From Geomonas paludis (GTDB lineage Bacteria > Desulfobacterota > Desulfuromonadia > Geobacterales > Geobacteraceae), in the NCBI RefSeq assembly GCF_014193585.1, contig NZ_BLXY01000002.1, forward strand, positions 955,012-1,019,011: a stretch of DNA of 64,000 bases, written 5' to 3'. The translations under genes and the position numbers were made by a program. The notes under the pieces are model-generated. The model ran no database searches. It was not told where the DNA came from and worked only from the letters and a program-made list of their open reading frames with translations. Positions 8,929-15,627 of the stretch are shown here, in pieces; the first letter of the stretch is position 1, and each line of letters starts with the position of its first letter.

Positions 8929-11922
8929 TTATCTGATCGTGGCCAAGGTGAAATCGGCAATGAACCCCGGCTTCATGACATCGGGCTCCTGCCGGTTATT
9001 GGTCAGTCTCTTGACCCGGCGATTCACGTACAAGTTAAGGTTGGCCACCGTGACCACCCCCTCATTGTTCACATCGGCCTTGCCGCTCAACCCTTCCAGT
9101 AGCGCCTTGGTAAAGGCGCCATTGTTCCAGGCCTCGTCTTCGTAGGAAAACTGGGAACCCGAGGATGAGGCGAACACCACGACCCCCCTCTCGGCCGAAC
9201 CGAGTTCATTGCCGACCCTGGTCATATCCCATCCGGTCCTGATGCCACCGGCAAGGCTGCCGCTGTGGCAGGTATCGAGGAAGATCACTGCCTTCCCCTT
9301 CAGGATGCTCAAGGTGTTCCTGATGTCCGAAAAGACCAGCCCGGTGTAGTCAAGCTCGTCCAGGTCCGTATCCGCAGGCAGGAAGTAGTAGAAGCCGGCC
9401 GCATCGTTCACCCCGTGACCCGCCAGAAAGATCATTCCCACATCGTTGGCGGTGACCTCCTTCTTCAACCAGGCCAGCCCGCTGATGATCTCCCGCTTGG
9501 TCCCGTTCGGGAGCATCTTGACCTGCACCTCGCGGTACAACCTCCCTGCCTGCGTCTTCTGCGCCGCGGCAAAATCCTCCGCATCCTTGGCGGCAAACCG
9601 CAGGTTGAGCCCCTTGTCGCGATAGTCGCTGACCCCGACCGCCAGGAGAAAGAGCCGGGACTGTGGCTGACGTTTGGCCGCCGGTTCGCCCTTCAGAGCG
9701 ATGACCGCCCGAGGCACAGGTTCCGATTCCTTTCCCCGCCAGTTCACCCGCACAGACCCCGGTACCGATGGCGCATGGCGATTTTCGGCAATGATGCTGA
9801 CCACGCAGTCGCGGCTGGGGATAGCGATGGTCACGGTCTGTTCCGCTTCGCCGGCGGCAGCGGGGAACACGGTGACCGGCCTGCCGTCCACCATGACCCG
9901 GATGCTGGTGGCCGGTGCGTCGGTCGGGGCGCGGACGGTGTAATGGATGGCCAGCGTACTTTCGACGGCAATGACGTTGTCGTCAGGGGCGGTGATCGCC
10001 ACCACCGGCGGCAGGAACCGGGAGATGGCAGCCTCCTTCCGTGCCCCTCCGCGGGCCGCATCGGCCAGGCGCACCGCCTCGTCTTCGTCGCCCGTCCCTA
10101 CGATCCTGGCGATGATATCGGGACGGTACCGGGTCTCCCTGAAGCGCGAAGCCGGATAAAAGTCGGCCGCTGCATCCTTGCCCCTGTTCAGATGCCAGCC
10201 AATCAGTTCTTCCCCCCCCAGAGAGGCGTCGTAGTACCCTGAGGCGGTCCAGAGGATCCAGCGTTTCCTGTCGGCGTGGGGGAAAAAGGCCAGCAGCTCC
10301 TTGCCGTCGCGGTAGCGATACCAGCGGATGGTGCCGTCGCCGCAGGCGACCACGGCCAGATTTCCCTTCCGGTCAATATTGACGGCCCAGGCATCGCCGG
10401 GAACGGGGACACTCCACTGTTCACCCCCGCGTTTATCGAATCGGCGCAGTGCCCAACTGGTACCGAGCAGGAACGACTCCCGGTCCGGGGCAATGGCCAG
10501 GGACCGGGAGAGCTCGAATTGGTCCAGCGGGAGCGGCGAGCCGGAAAGGGCGGGTTCCGGGGTGTTCTTCCAGCGAGTGATCGGTAGGGAAGAGGTGTCC
10601 GGCGGGGTGAGCCCGCTCCGGGCGGAGTCGAGGCTCAGAGAACGGTCCGCGAGGGAGAAGGTCCCCCGTTCCGTGCCGTATTCCTTATAGCCGAACTGAA
10701 TGGTACCCCCGTCTTCCGAGAGGAGCAGATCCCTCGACGTCCCCCGGAAGTCCGCCAGTTCCGGCAGAATCAGCAGTCGCCGGACGCCATCCGCCCCCAA
10801 CACACCAATGGTAGGATCGGCGGCGCCATAGGCGAGTCCTCCGTCGGGCAGGGGCGCCAGAGCCGTAATCACGTTGGAGACGCCGGACTCCCGATCACGG
10901 TATGCCCCCTTTCCGCCTCCTGGCCAGCTGCGGATACAGACACTGCCATCAACAAGCAGCCTCCCCCCGCCGTATAGGGTGCGTCCGTCTGCTGACCAGG
11001 CAACCGAAGCAAAAGCGCCGTTCGCCCCTCCGGTATCCGCAGCGTTGACCAGCCCCAGGTCCGACGATGCGAGGACACTGACAGCGGCGGTGTCATCGAA
11101 ACAGACCGCAATTTGGGCCCCATCGGGGGAAAACCGGACCGAAAAGGGTCGCTCCCCCCCCGGCACCTTCCTGATAATCATCGGAGTCGCGGCAACCGCC
11201 CCCCCTTCACCTTTGCCCCAGGACGTGGTGTCATACACCCGCACCATGCCATCGTAACAGGCAGTCACCAGCCGGTTCCCGTCTGGAGAGAAGTGAGCGC
11301 CGTATGCAGGTCTGTCGTAGGCGACATCCCTGGCTGTCAGGCGTAGCCCCACGGAAGAGGCTCGCCCCCCATCACCGGCAGGAGACACGGTAAAAATGCG
11401 GACGCCGCCATCACCCAGTGTCGCCGCAAGAAAACGGCCATCGGGTGAAAAGGCCAGTTGCAGGATCACGTTGCCCAGCCCCCCGGCTCTTCCCACCAGG
11501 CGACCGTCGGTGCGGGAGAAAAGGTAGACGGTATGGCCGGTAGTGCTGCCAGCTTCCGTCCATCCCCCAGCGGCCACCAAGGCGCCATCGGGGGTGATGG
11601 CAACGCTGTACAGCTTCCCTTCTTTTCCCGGAGCGATGGGGGGGCGAAGGATGCGGGCCGGTTGCAGTTGCGGTCCGGGCGATCCGCCGGACTCTTTGCC
11701 GATGCTGGCCAGATCCCAGACCCGCACGGTCTTGTCGTTGGACGCCGATACAAGCCAGCGGCCTCCCTTGTCCACGTCGATCCGGTTGATCATCTCCATA
11801 TGCATCCCGGTTTCGACACGCAGCATCGGTTCGGTGGTCGGAACAGGCGCGGCTCGTCCCGCCAGGGGGCAACTGCAGACCAGCAGGAGCATGGTGATCA
11901 GGGAGACAGCAAAACGCTTCAT
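8929..11922 (-). CDS. Exported WD40-repeat caspase-like peptidase (C14 family)
   Basis: A 997-residue protein with a signal peptide (cleavage expected near AGRAA, residue 26). A long WD40-type beta-propeller region follows (about 40-480, with SNDKTVRVWDL, LAFSPDGRFLAAT, FSPDGNRLVTACYDGMVRVYD and others), then an Ig-like stretch (about 640-740) and a C-terminal caspase/metacaspase domain from about 756. The catalytic dyad is present: His836 in LAGHGV and Cys885 in LDTCHSG. Caspase-like domains cleave after basic or acidic residues; here the enzyme would act outside the cytoplasm, with the propeller as a protein-binding platform. ATG 11922 has AAAGGA upstream, so the earlier ATG at 11967 is rejected. 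A house role in envelope proteolysis or programmed death is inference. Confidence 0.88.
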   Translation of the reverse strand: MKRFAVSLITMLLLVCSCPLAGRAAPVPTTEPMLRVETGMHMEMINRIDVDKGGRWLVSASNDKTVRVWDLASIGKESGGSPGPQLQPARILRPPIAPGKEGKLYSVAITPDGALVAAGGWTEAGSTTGHTVYLFSRTDGRLVGRAGGLGNVILQLAFSPDGRFLAATLGDGGVRIFTVSPAGDGGRASSVGLRLTARDVAYDRPAYGAHFSPDGNRLVTACYDGMVRVYDTTSWGKGEGGAVAATPMIIRKVPGGERPFSVRFSPDGAQIAVCFDDTAAVSVLASSDLGLVNAADTGGANGAFASVAWSADGRTLYGGGRLLVDGSVCIRSWPGGGKGAYRDRESGVSNVITALAPLPDGGLAYGAADPTIGVLGADGVRRLLILPELADFRGTSRDLLLSEDGGTIQFGYKEYGTERGTFSLADRSLSLDSARSGLTPPDTSSLPITRWKNTPEPALSGSPLPLDQFELSRSLAIAPDRESFLLGTSWALRRFDKRGGEQWSVPVPGDAWAVNIDRKGNLAVVACGDGTIRWYRYRDGKELLAFFPHADRKRWILWTASGYYDASLGGEELIGWHLNRGKDAAADFYPASRFRETRYRPDIIARIVGTGDEDEAVRLADAARGGARKEAAISRFLPPVVAITAPDDNVIAVESTLAIHYTVRAPTDAPATSIRVMVDGRPVTVFPAAAGEAEQTVTIAIPSRDCVVSIIAENRHAPSVPGSVRVNWRGKESEPVPRAVIALKGEPAAKRQPQSRLFLLAVGVSDYRDKGLNLRFAAKDAEDFAAAQKTQAGRLYREVQVKMLPNGTKREIISGLAWLKKEVTANDVGMIFLAGHGVNDAAGFYYFLPADTDLDELDYTGLVFSDIRNTLSILKGKAVIFLDTCHSGSLAGGIRTGWDMTRVGNELGSAERGVVVFASSSGSQFSYEDEAWNNGAFTKALLEGLSGKADVNNEGVVTVANLNLYVNRRVKRLTNNRQEPDVMKPGFIADFTLATIR

Positions 11923-12004
11923 GGAACATCCTTTGGGGTTATGTAGAATCGACATGATGATTTGCAATTGTTCCCCATATGGTGAGGATTACGTTTTGAG
12001 AGGC

Positions 12005-12056
12005 ATAAAACGGGCGGCGGGGCATCAGCGGATACCGCTGTCGCCGCTGGTTGGCA
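12005..12056 (-). other. Putative degenerate attC site (F), end of cassette array
   Basis: A 52-bp imperfect palindrome directly after the stop codon of the metallophosphoesterase gene. On the coding strand it begins with R'' TGCCAAC, six of seven bases complementary to that cassette's own core GTTGGCC. Outer arms AACCAGCGGCG and CGCCGCCCGTT pair around an inner CAGCGG/CCGCTG stem with extrahelical bases. The distal core (GTTTTAT) is poor, as expected for a decayed last site. It could instead be a simple terminator hairpin. Confidence 0.4.
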
Positions 12057-12929
12057 TCAGGTTAGTGTCAATACTGTTGCTTCAGGCATGCAGTTCAGCC
12101 TGACCGGCGCAAGTAGACATCCCACGCCCCGGGAAACGTAAGTCTGTCGTTCTTCGTCTCGAACCAGACCTTGACGATATTTCTGTCCGAATTTCGAAGG
12201 GATGACAGGCTGACCAATAAACGGTACTACAACTTGACCGCCATGGGTATGACCTGACAACACTAAATCAATGCGCTCTTTTGAAAGAGAAATGTCATCG
12301 TTGATATCTGGGTTGTGGCTTAGAAGAATCTTGATCGAATCTCTGTTTATTCCCTCGCATGCTGCCGAAAGGGAGCAGCTTGATTCCCAATAATCGTCGA
12401 CACCGAGAAGGTGAAAGGACGCTCCTGACTTTTTAAGCTCGACATTGGTGTTCCTAAGCCAGGTCACGCCAACTCGCTTGCTGAGCGTGTCACAAATCGC
12501 CTTAACCGACGCCGACCCGCTCCAGAAGTCGTGATTTCCTAAAACTCCATAAATCCCCATAGGCGCTTTCAACTGTGAGAGGGCGATTGCGCAGCGTTCT
12601 AAATATTGGAGTTTAAACTCTCCGATGGAACCTGAAAGGAATTTGGTGGAACCGGAGATGAAATCGCCGGTGAGGACAATAATGTCAGGGCGTTCCGACA
12701 TCACTAAGTCGGCAGCGGCCTTTATCAAATCTTTAGATACGATGAATGATGAATGAAAGTCTGTCAGGAGGCCAATCTTCATTCCTTGAAGCGGAGCTGG
12801 CAGCTGCTTGATTCTTACCGGAACCCGGACAAGTTCAACCTGTGCACCGGTCGAATTGAAATAGCCCTTTCCAAGCGTTGCGACAATTAGGCCTCGAAAT
12901 GAATATTTTAGAAAGTCACGTCGGTTCAA
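12057..12929 (-). CDS. Tat-exported calcineurin-like metallophosphoesterase (TTG start), probable cassette gene
   Basis: A 290-residue phosphoesterase of the YkuE/YaeI type. The metal-binding motifs are in order: LLTDFHS, LTGDFISG, GVLGNHDF, LLSHNPDI and LSGHTHGG. The N-terminus (NRRDFLKYSF then a hydrophobic run) is a twin-arginine signal, so the enzyme should act on phosphoesters in the periplasm. The start is TTG at 12929 because it places the Tat motif at the N-terminus and GGAAAGAGA lies eight bases upstream; the upstream in-frame ATG at 13004 lies inside the attC region. A core-like GTTGGCC is 20 bases before the start and a matching TGCCAAC directly follows the stop, so it is probably cassette 5 of the array. 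It is A+T-richer than flanking core genes. Confidence 0.8.
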   Translation of the reverse strand: MNRRDFLKYSFRGLIVATLGKGYFNSTGAQVELVRVPVRIKQLPAPLQGMKIGLLTDFHSSFIVSKDLIKAAADLVMSERPDIIVLTGDFISGSTKFLSGSIGEFKLQYLERCAIALSQLKAPMGIYGVLGNHDFWSGSASVKAICDTLSKRVGVTWLRNTNVELKKSGASFHLLGVDDYWESSCSLSAACEGINRDSIKILLSHNPDINDDISLSKERIDLVLSGHTHGGQVVVPFIGQPVIPSKFGQKYRQGLVRDEERQTYVSRGVGCLLAPVRLNCMPEATVLTLT

Positions 12930-12948
12930 ATTATTCTCTTTCCTTTTC

Positions 12949-13089
12949 GGCCAACGGCTCGGCCTTGACCGGTGGAGCACCAGGCTCCTTTCAGCTTTCC
13001 GCAAACTCTCAGGGATTGCGAAGTCCTGGTCTACGCGCTTGATTGGGACACCTTCTTCTAGTTATCAATTTATCAATGCCAGGTTCGGC
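12949..13089 (-). other. Putative long attC site (E)
   Basis: A 141-bp segment between cassette genes 4 and 5. On the coding strand the near end offers GCCGAAC (six of seven bases match the expected reverse complement of the GTTGGGC core of cassette 4), and the far end reads GAGCCGTTGGCC, nearly identical to GAGCCGTTGGGC at the core end of attC D. CTGGCATTG and CAAGGCCGA can pair as L arms. The central part is long and poorly palindromic, so confidence is moderate; an alternative R'' is GGACAAC at 13099-13105. Confidence 0.45.
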
Positions 13090-13110
13090 AGTTTCCTGGT
13101 TGTCCCGACC

Positions 13111-13452
13111 TCATGACTCTGGATCAAACCCGAATACTCGAAGCTCCTGATCACAGCGACACGCTCTCGCGATACGTGCGGCCCATGCGATGGCCTCCCT
13201 TCTTGAAGGCAGCTCAAGTACAGTGAAACCACCATTGAGCTGAGGCGCCCATGGGTAGCCTCCCTCAGCGACTGAACCATTGGCCGAAACAAGAACGGGC
13301 GGTACTGTTTCATCAATACCACCGCCGAAAACGTAGACGCCCGCCTCCTTCGCCTCGCGCATTACGGCATGAGCATCTCGACCAACCGCCTCCCGCTCAC
13401 TGTCGGGTACATTCATTGCGACACTGGGAAATGAAATTAGATATTTTGCCAT
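13111..13452 (-). CDS. YciI-family protein, integron cassette gene
   Basis: A 113-residue protein of the YCII-related/DGPF family (dimeric alpha+beta ferredoxin-like fold). The typical features are MAKYLISFPS at the start, REAKEAGVYVFGGGI, a strand pair around VLVSANGSV, GGFTVLELPSRREAIAWAARIA, and a C-terminal RVFGFDPES. Relatives are small enzymes or ligand binders and often sit beside ECF sigma factors, which is not the case here. It is flanked by attC D on the 5' side (core at 13493-13499) and by the weaker site E on the 3' side, so it is cassette 4. No promoter of its own is obvious. Confidence 0.85.
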   Translation of the reverse strand: MAKYLISFPSVAMNVPDSEREAVGRDAHAVMREAKEAGVYVFGGGIDETVPPVLVSANGSVAEGGYPWAPQLNGGFTVLELPSRREAIAWAARIARACRCDQELRVFGFDPES

Positions 13453-13492
13453 GATCTTCTTTGTTCAAGAACGGTTAGTTGATACAGGTCAT

Positions 13493-13552
13493 GCCCAACG
13501 GCTCGCCGCTGAGCCGTGAGCGTCAGCAGTCGGCTCCAGTGGCGTGTTGGCG
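13493..13552 (-). other. attC recombination site (D)
   Basis: A 60-bp attC starting one base after the stop of the DUF4826 gene. On the coding strand, R'' is CGCCAAC, the exact complement of that cassette's own core GTTGGCG, and R' is GTTGGGC. The stem pairs CCACTGGAGCCG with CGGCTCAGCGG and leaves one unpaired base, the extrahelical base expected for integrase recognition of the folded bottom strand. The central sequence is nearly identical to attC B, as in chromosomal integrons with homogeneous attC sites. Confidence 0.85.
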
Positions 13553-13553
13553 G

Positions 13554-13991
13554 TCACTCCTCCCAGACAGATTCATCCTCTGCAAACTGCGCGAGAAGTT
13601 CTGAACGCCTTTTCAGAAGATCTCCCAGCATTGGCCAGTCTTTTGGAGTACCGATCTTAATGGCTGGGTGAGATTCGCCTCGCAACAGGTACCCTGAAAC
13701 TTCTCCCCATACTTCTGCAAACCTTCGCATCGCTTCTCTTGGATGCTTTACCATCTCAGCTGAAATATAGTCTGTCGGCAAGTCTCCGGTGATGGCCCAC
13801 CACCCAACCCAACCTGGGCTTTTCTTGCTTTCTATTGCCCAGATCGCAACGTATGGCGGAACATGCCATGCTGGCCACTCTCCAATCTCTCCGTGGTCAA
13901 CGTTTTGCTCTTTCAGGTACTCCTCAACCCGGGAACGTTGCTCTGCACACCACCGTTCCTCAATCTCTGGATTTTCATAATCTTCAGTCAT
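13554..13991 (-). CDS. DUF4826-family protein, integron cassette gene
   Basis: A 145-residue protein that appears to belong to the DUF4826 family: WPAWHVPPYVAIWAIESKKSPGWVGWWAITGDLPTD-type core and an acidic C-terminus ending SVWEE. Function is unknown. It is soluble, tryptophan-rich and has no signal peptide. ATG 13991 is preferred because AAGGA lies six bases upstream; an in-frame ATG at 14009 lies inside the attC site. It is cassette 3, with core GTTGGCG 12 bases before the start and the complementary CGCCAAC directly after the stop. Confidence 0.8.
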   Translation of the reverse strand: MTEDYENPEIEERWCAEQRSRVEEYLKEQNVDHGEIGEWPAWHVPPYVAIWAIESKKSPGWVGWWAITGDLPTDYISAEMVKHPREAMRRFAEVWGEVSGYLLRGESHPAIKIGTPKDWPMLGDLLKRRSELLAQFAEDESVWEE

Positions 13992-14003
13992 GATTTTCCT
14001 TCT

Positions 14004-14075
14004 CGCCAACGTGGCCGGCCTTGACCCGCCCGCCCGGCCTTCTCGGGCGGTCGGCGTCTAAGGACGTGGTTAGAT
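14004..14075 (-). other. attC recombination site (C)
   Basis: A 72-bp attC whose R'' (ATCTAAC on the coding strand, 14069-14075) contains the TAA stop codon of the upstream cassette gene. R'' is the exact reverse complement of that cassette's own core GTTAGAT. The other core is GTTGGCG (14004-14010). The inner part holds a GC-rich hairpin with CCGCCC and GGGCGG. It differs in sequence from sites B and D, so the cassettes do not all have the same history. Confidence 0.8.
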
Positions 14076-14519
14076 TCCTTTGTCTCGCCTCATTCGATTA
14101 ACAGCCTTCGTTGGTTCATCATCGTATGGTGCGCGTCGCAAGACTTCGGCAATCTCCTCCCTCAAACGAGCAGCCATTTTTGAACTGATCCTTGTCATCA
14201 ATTCAATCTGCTTCGGAAAAGCGATTCTCCGGCAGTCTTGATCTTCGATTCGACTTTTTAACTCGTACGCGAAAGCTAAGTTATGTGTTGCGTCTTCGAA
14301 GATCCAGTACAGCAACTCGTCGTAGTCATTGGTTGTTTTTCTCTCAAGCTCTTGGCCTCGCTCCACAACTACATAGTGGTATCCAAGCTCGTTCACTTCA
14401 ATGTGCGGGTACCCGAAGTCTCTCGTTCTGCCATATGTCGGCAGATCATTTGTCGAAGCGCCAATTAGTTTGGCTAGAAGTGTCACTTCAGCCTTTATTT
14501 CATTTAGTTTTTTCATCAT
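14070..14519 (-). CDS. Imm63-type immunity protein, orphan integron cassette gene
   Basis: A 149-residue protein resembling the Imm63 family of polymorphic-toxin immunity proteins: GYPHIEVNELGYHYVVVERG, KTTNDYDELLYWIFEDATHNLAFAYELKSRI, then a C-terminal helix with RRAPYDDEPTKA. Such proteins protect against a cognate secreted nuclease or deaminase toxin. No toxin gene adjoins it, so it would be an orphan immunity gene carried as cassette 2. A second ATG one codon in (14516) fits GGAAGA slightly better. The stop codon lies within the R'' of attC C, an arrangement common in cassettes. The family call is from memory of the conserved core. Confidence 0.7.
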   Translation of the reverse strand: MMKKLNEIKAEVTLLAKLIGASTNDLPTYGRTRDFGYPHIEVNELGYHYVVVERGQELERKTTNDYDELLYWIFEDATHNLAFAYELKSRIEDQDCRRIAFPKQIELMTRISSKMAARLREEIAEVLRRAPYDDEPTKAVNRMRRDKGI

Positions 14520-14528
14520 TGTTCTTCC

Positions 14529-14590
14529 ATCTAACGGTGTGGCCGCTGAGCCGCGAGCGTCAGCGAGACGGCTCCAGTGGCGTGTTGGAA
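14529..14590 (-). other. attC recombination site (B)
   Basis: A 62-bp attC. On the coding strand R'' is TTCCAAC (exact complement of the GTTGGAA core of the same cassette) and R' is GTTAGAT. The stem pairs CCACTGGAGCCG with CGGCTCAGCGG, leaving an extrahelical G. The sequence is almost the same as attC D, 1 kb away. The preceding gene reads into the site and stops inside it. Confidence 0.88.
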
Positions 14591-14898
14591 CTCCTTCGCA
14601 TTCTCCAGTATAGGATGGAGAAGATACTGATAGAGTACATCACTAAAGCAACAATAATGAACTTGCCTACGTTGTCGTTATTGAAGCCTTCCCACCCACT
14701 GATCGGCTCCGGAATCACATACTCGTAAAGGTACATAGGCCAGAATGTGAGCATGTTTAATATTTCGTGAATGTTCTTGCTTAATTGCTTTATTCCGTTT
14801 TTTTCTGCGGCTTCACTTGCCAACACCAAGAGGGCCAGTGTGCCTGGTGGAATAATGATCGAAGCCAATATGATTTTTGCTGTTTTCATAAATTTCAT
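14560..14898 (-). CDS. Small membrane protein, integron cassette gene reading into attC
   Basis: A 112-residue protein with two clear membrane segments (about 8-27 and 80-98) and an amphipathic linker; function unknown. The last residues (NTPLEPSR) are the translation of the attC arm and are typical of cassette proteins whose reading frame runs into the recombination site. The ATG at 14898 is one base after the core site GTTGGAA; Met4 (14889) is an alternative. It is cassette 1 of the visible array and has low G+C. Having no strong ribosome-binding site, it may be translated as a near-leaderless message from an upstream promoter. Confidence 0.75.
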   Translation of the reverse strand: MKFMKTAKIILASIIIPPGTLALLVLASEAAEKNGIKQLSKNIHEILNMLTFWPMYLYEYVIPEPISGWEGFNNDNVGKFIIVALVMYSISIFSILYWRMRRSSNTPLEPSR

Positions 14899-14899
14899 G

Positions 14900-14955
14900 T
14901 TCCAACGAGTCAGAGTTTATGCGGCGCGCAGCCGCCGCGTAAACTTTTGTTGAAC
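14900..14955 (-). other. attC recombination site (A), first of the array
   Basis: A 56-bp attC with R'' GTTCAAC (a perfect RYYYAAC match) and R' GTTGGAA on the coding strand. The stem is an almost perfect palindrome, AGTTTACGCGGCG against CGCCGCATAAACT, with one mismatch. It must be the 3' end of a further cassette whose body is missing; the DNA beyond it is IS91-related. A target-like GAAC lies at its outer edge, which suits IS91 insertion. Confidence 0.75.
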
Positions 14956-15200
14956 GAAGCCGCTGCCTGCTGGCTATCTGGATTTTTAGCACCGGTTTTC
15001 TGTTTTTGGCGTGTGGATAATACGGTCTTTATGAGAGGATTTCAATAGCGATTGTGGCAAAGGGATCGGGATCTCTGCCTTTATTGGACCTTCAGGCAAT
15101 TTCTCCGGCAACTATAAGGACTATTTTTGCCAGTCCGGGCACACCTATAGGGATGCGCCTGGTACTCCACGCGCCGCCCCTTTCGTTTTACCAGCTACCT
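14956..15200. other. Non-coding DNA, possible 3' end of an IS91-type element
   Basis: No gene is supported in these 245 bp. The segment lies directly downstream of the IS91-family transposase tail (15201-15416, minus strand) and ends at attC A, so it may be the terminal part of that element. No attI-like sequence and no integrase promoter were recognised. Confidence 0.4.
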
Positions 15201-15416
15201 TCACTCGCCCCTTGGTGGGCTCCTCGATCTGGAAATCCAGCCGACAACAACCATCACGCCTGCGCAGCATGGACATGCCGCTGACGAGCTCTGCGTGCTT
15301 ACCGGTTCTTCTTCTCTTTCCCTGGGTTGCCTTTGCGCCAACAGCAACTGCAGCCGCTTTAGAGCCCGTCGGTTCGCTGGACTCAACAGACCGTAGTAAC
15401 GAACCTTGTGGAATCG
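15201..15416 (-). pseudogene. C-terminal fragment of an IS91-family (Y2) transposase
   Basis: The minus-strand frame ending at 15201 reads [17 protein letters not shown] and continues to a zinc-ribbon-like CPCC...[13 protein letters not shown] tail, the usual C-terminus of IS91-type rolling-circle transposases. Only about 72 residues remain; the Y2 catalytic tyrosines and the N-terminal zinc finger are absent. Its 5' end breaks off about 45 bp from the integrase remnant, which suggests that an IS91-like element, or a deletion driven by it, destroyed attI and most of intI. Confidence 0.65.
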
Positions 15417-15460
15417 GGAGGGACGCAGACCTGAGTCCCCAGAATTCCCCGATGAACCTT

Positions 15461-15607
15461 TCTGCGACCCACCTGCTGCAAGCGAACTACGACATTCGCC
15501 TCATCCAGAAACTCCTGGGCCATTCCAGCCTGAAGACGACCATGATCTACACCCACTGCGTCCCCGTCCTGACGCTGCAAGCACCGAAAAGCCCGTTGGA
15601 TTTTTGA
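15461..15607 (+). pseudogene. intI: 3' remnant of an integron integrase (tyrosine recombinase)
   Basis: The last 48 codons of an IntI-type tyrosine recombinase survive: [21 protein letters not shown], then KTTMIYTH and a final SPLDF. They contain the box II histidine in LLGHS and the nucleophilic tyrosine in MIYTH; the closing SPLDF is characteristic of integron integrases. All upstream catalytic residues (Arg, Lys, HxxR) and the IntI-specific patch are missing, and the upstream sequence has no similarity to IntI. It is on the opposite strand to the cassettes, as in a normal integron. It cannot encode an active integrase. Confidence 0.8.
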
Positions 15608-15627
15608 TGGCCCGAGCAACAAGGGGC

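Larger units (their letters stand above)
12005..15607 (-). mobile_element. Decayed integron: cassette array with truncated intI
   Basis: Four to five small promoterless genes on the minus strand are each followed by an attC-like palindrome, and they lead up to a plus-strand remnant of an integron integrase (15461-15607). The polarity is that of an integron: intI and cassettes diverge from the attI side. For three cassettes the inverse core site R'' is the exact reverse complement of the same cassette's own core R' (GTTGGAA/TTCCAAC, GTTAGAT/ATCTAAC, GTTGGCG/CGCCAAC), which is the expected product of cassette circles integrating at attC. No intact integrase or attI is visible, so the array is probably immobile without a helper integrase. 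An IS91-family transposase tail lies where attI and the 5' part of intI should be. Confidence 0.8.

Noticed and set aside
13065..13322. 85-residue frame overlapping the YciI gene
   Set aside because: The overlapping 113-residue frame matches the YciI family over its full length, so this is a shadow.
14956..15200. attI site and integrase promoter
   Set aside because: No simple site with DR1/DR2-like direct repeats was found, and the DNA seems to belong to an IS91-like element.
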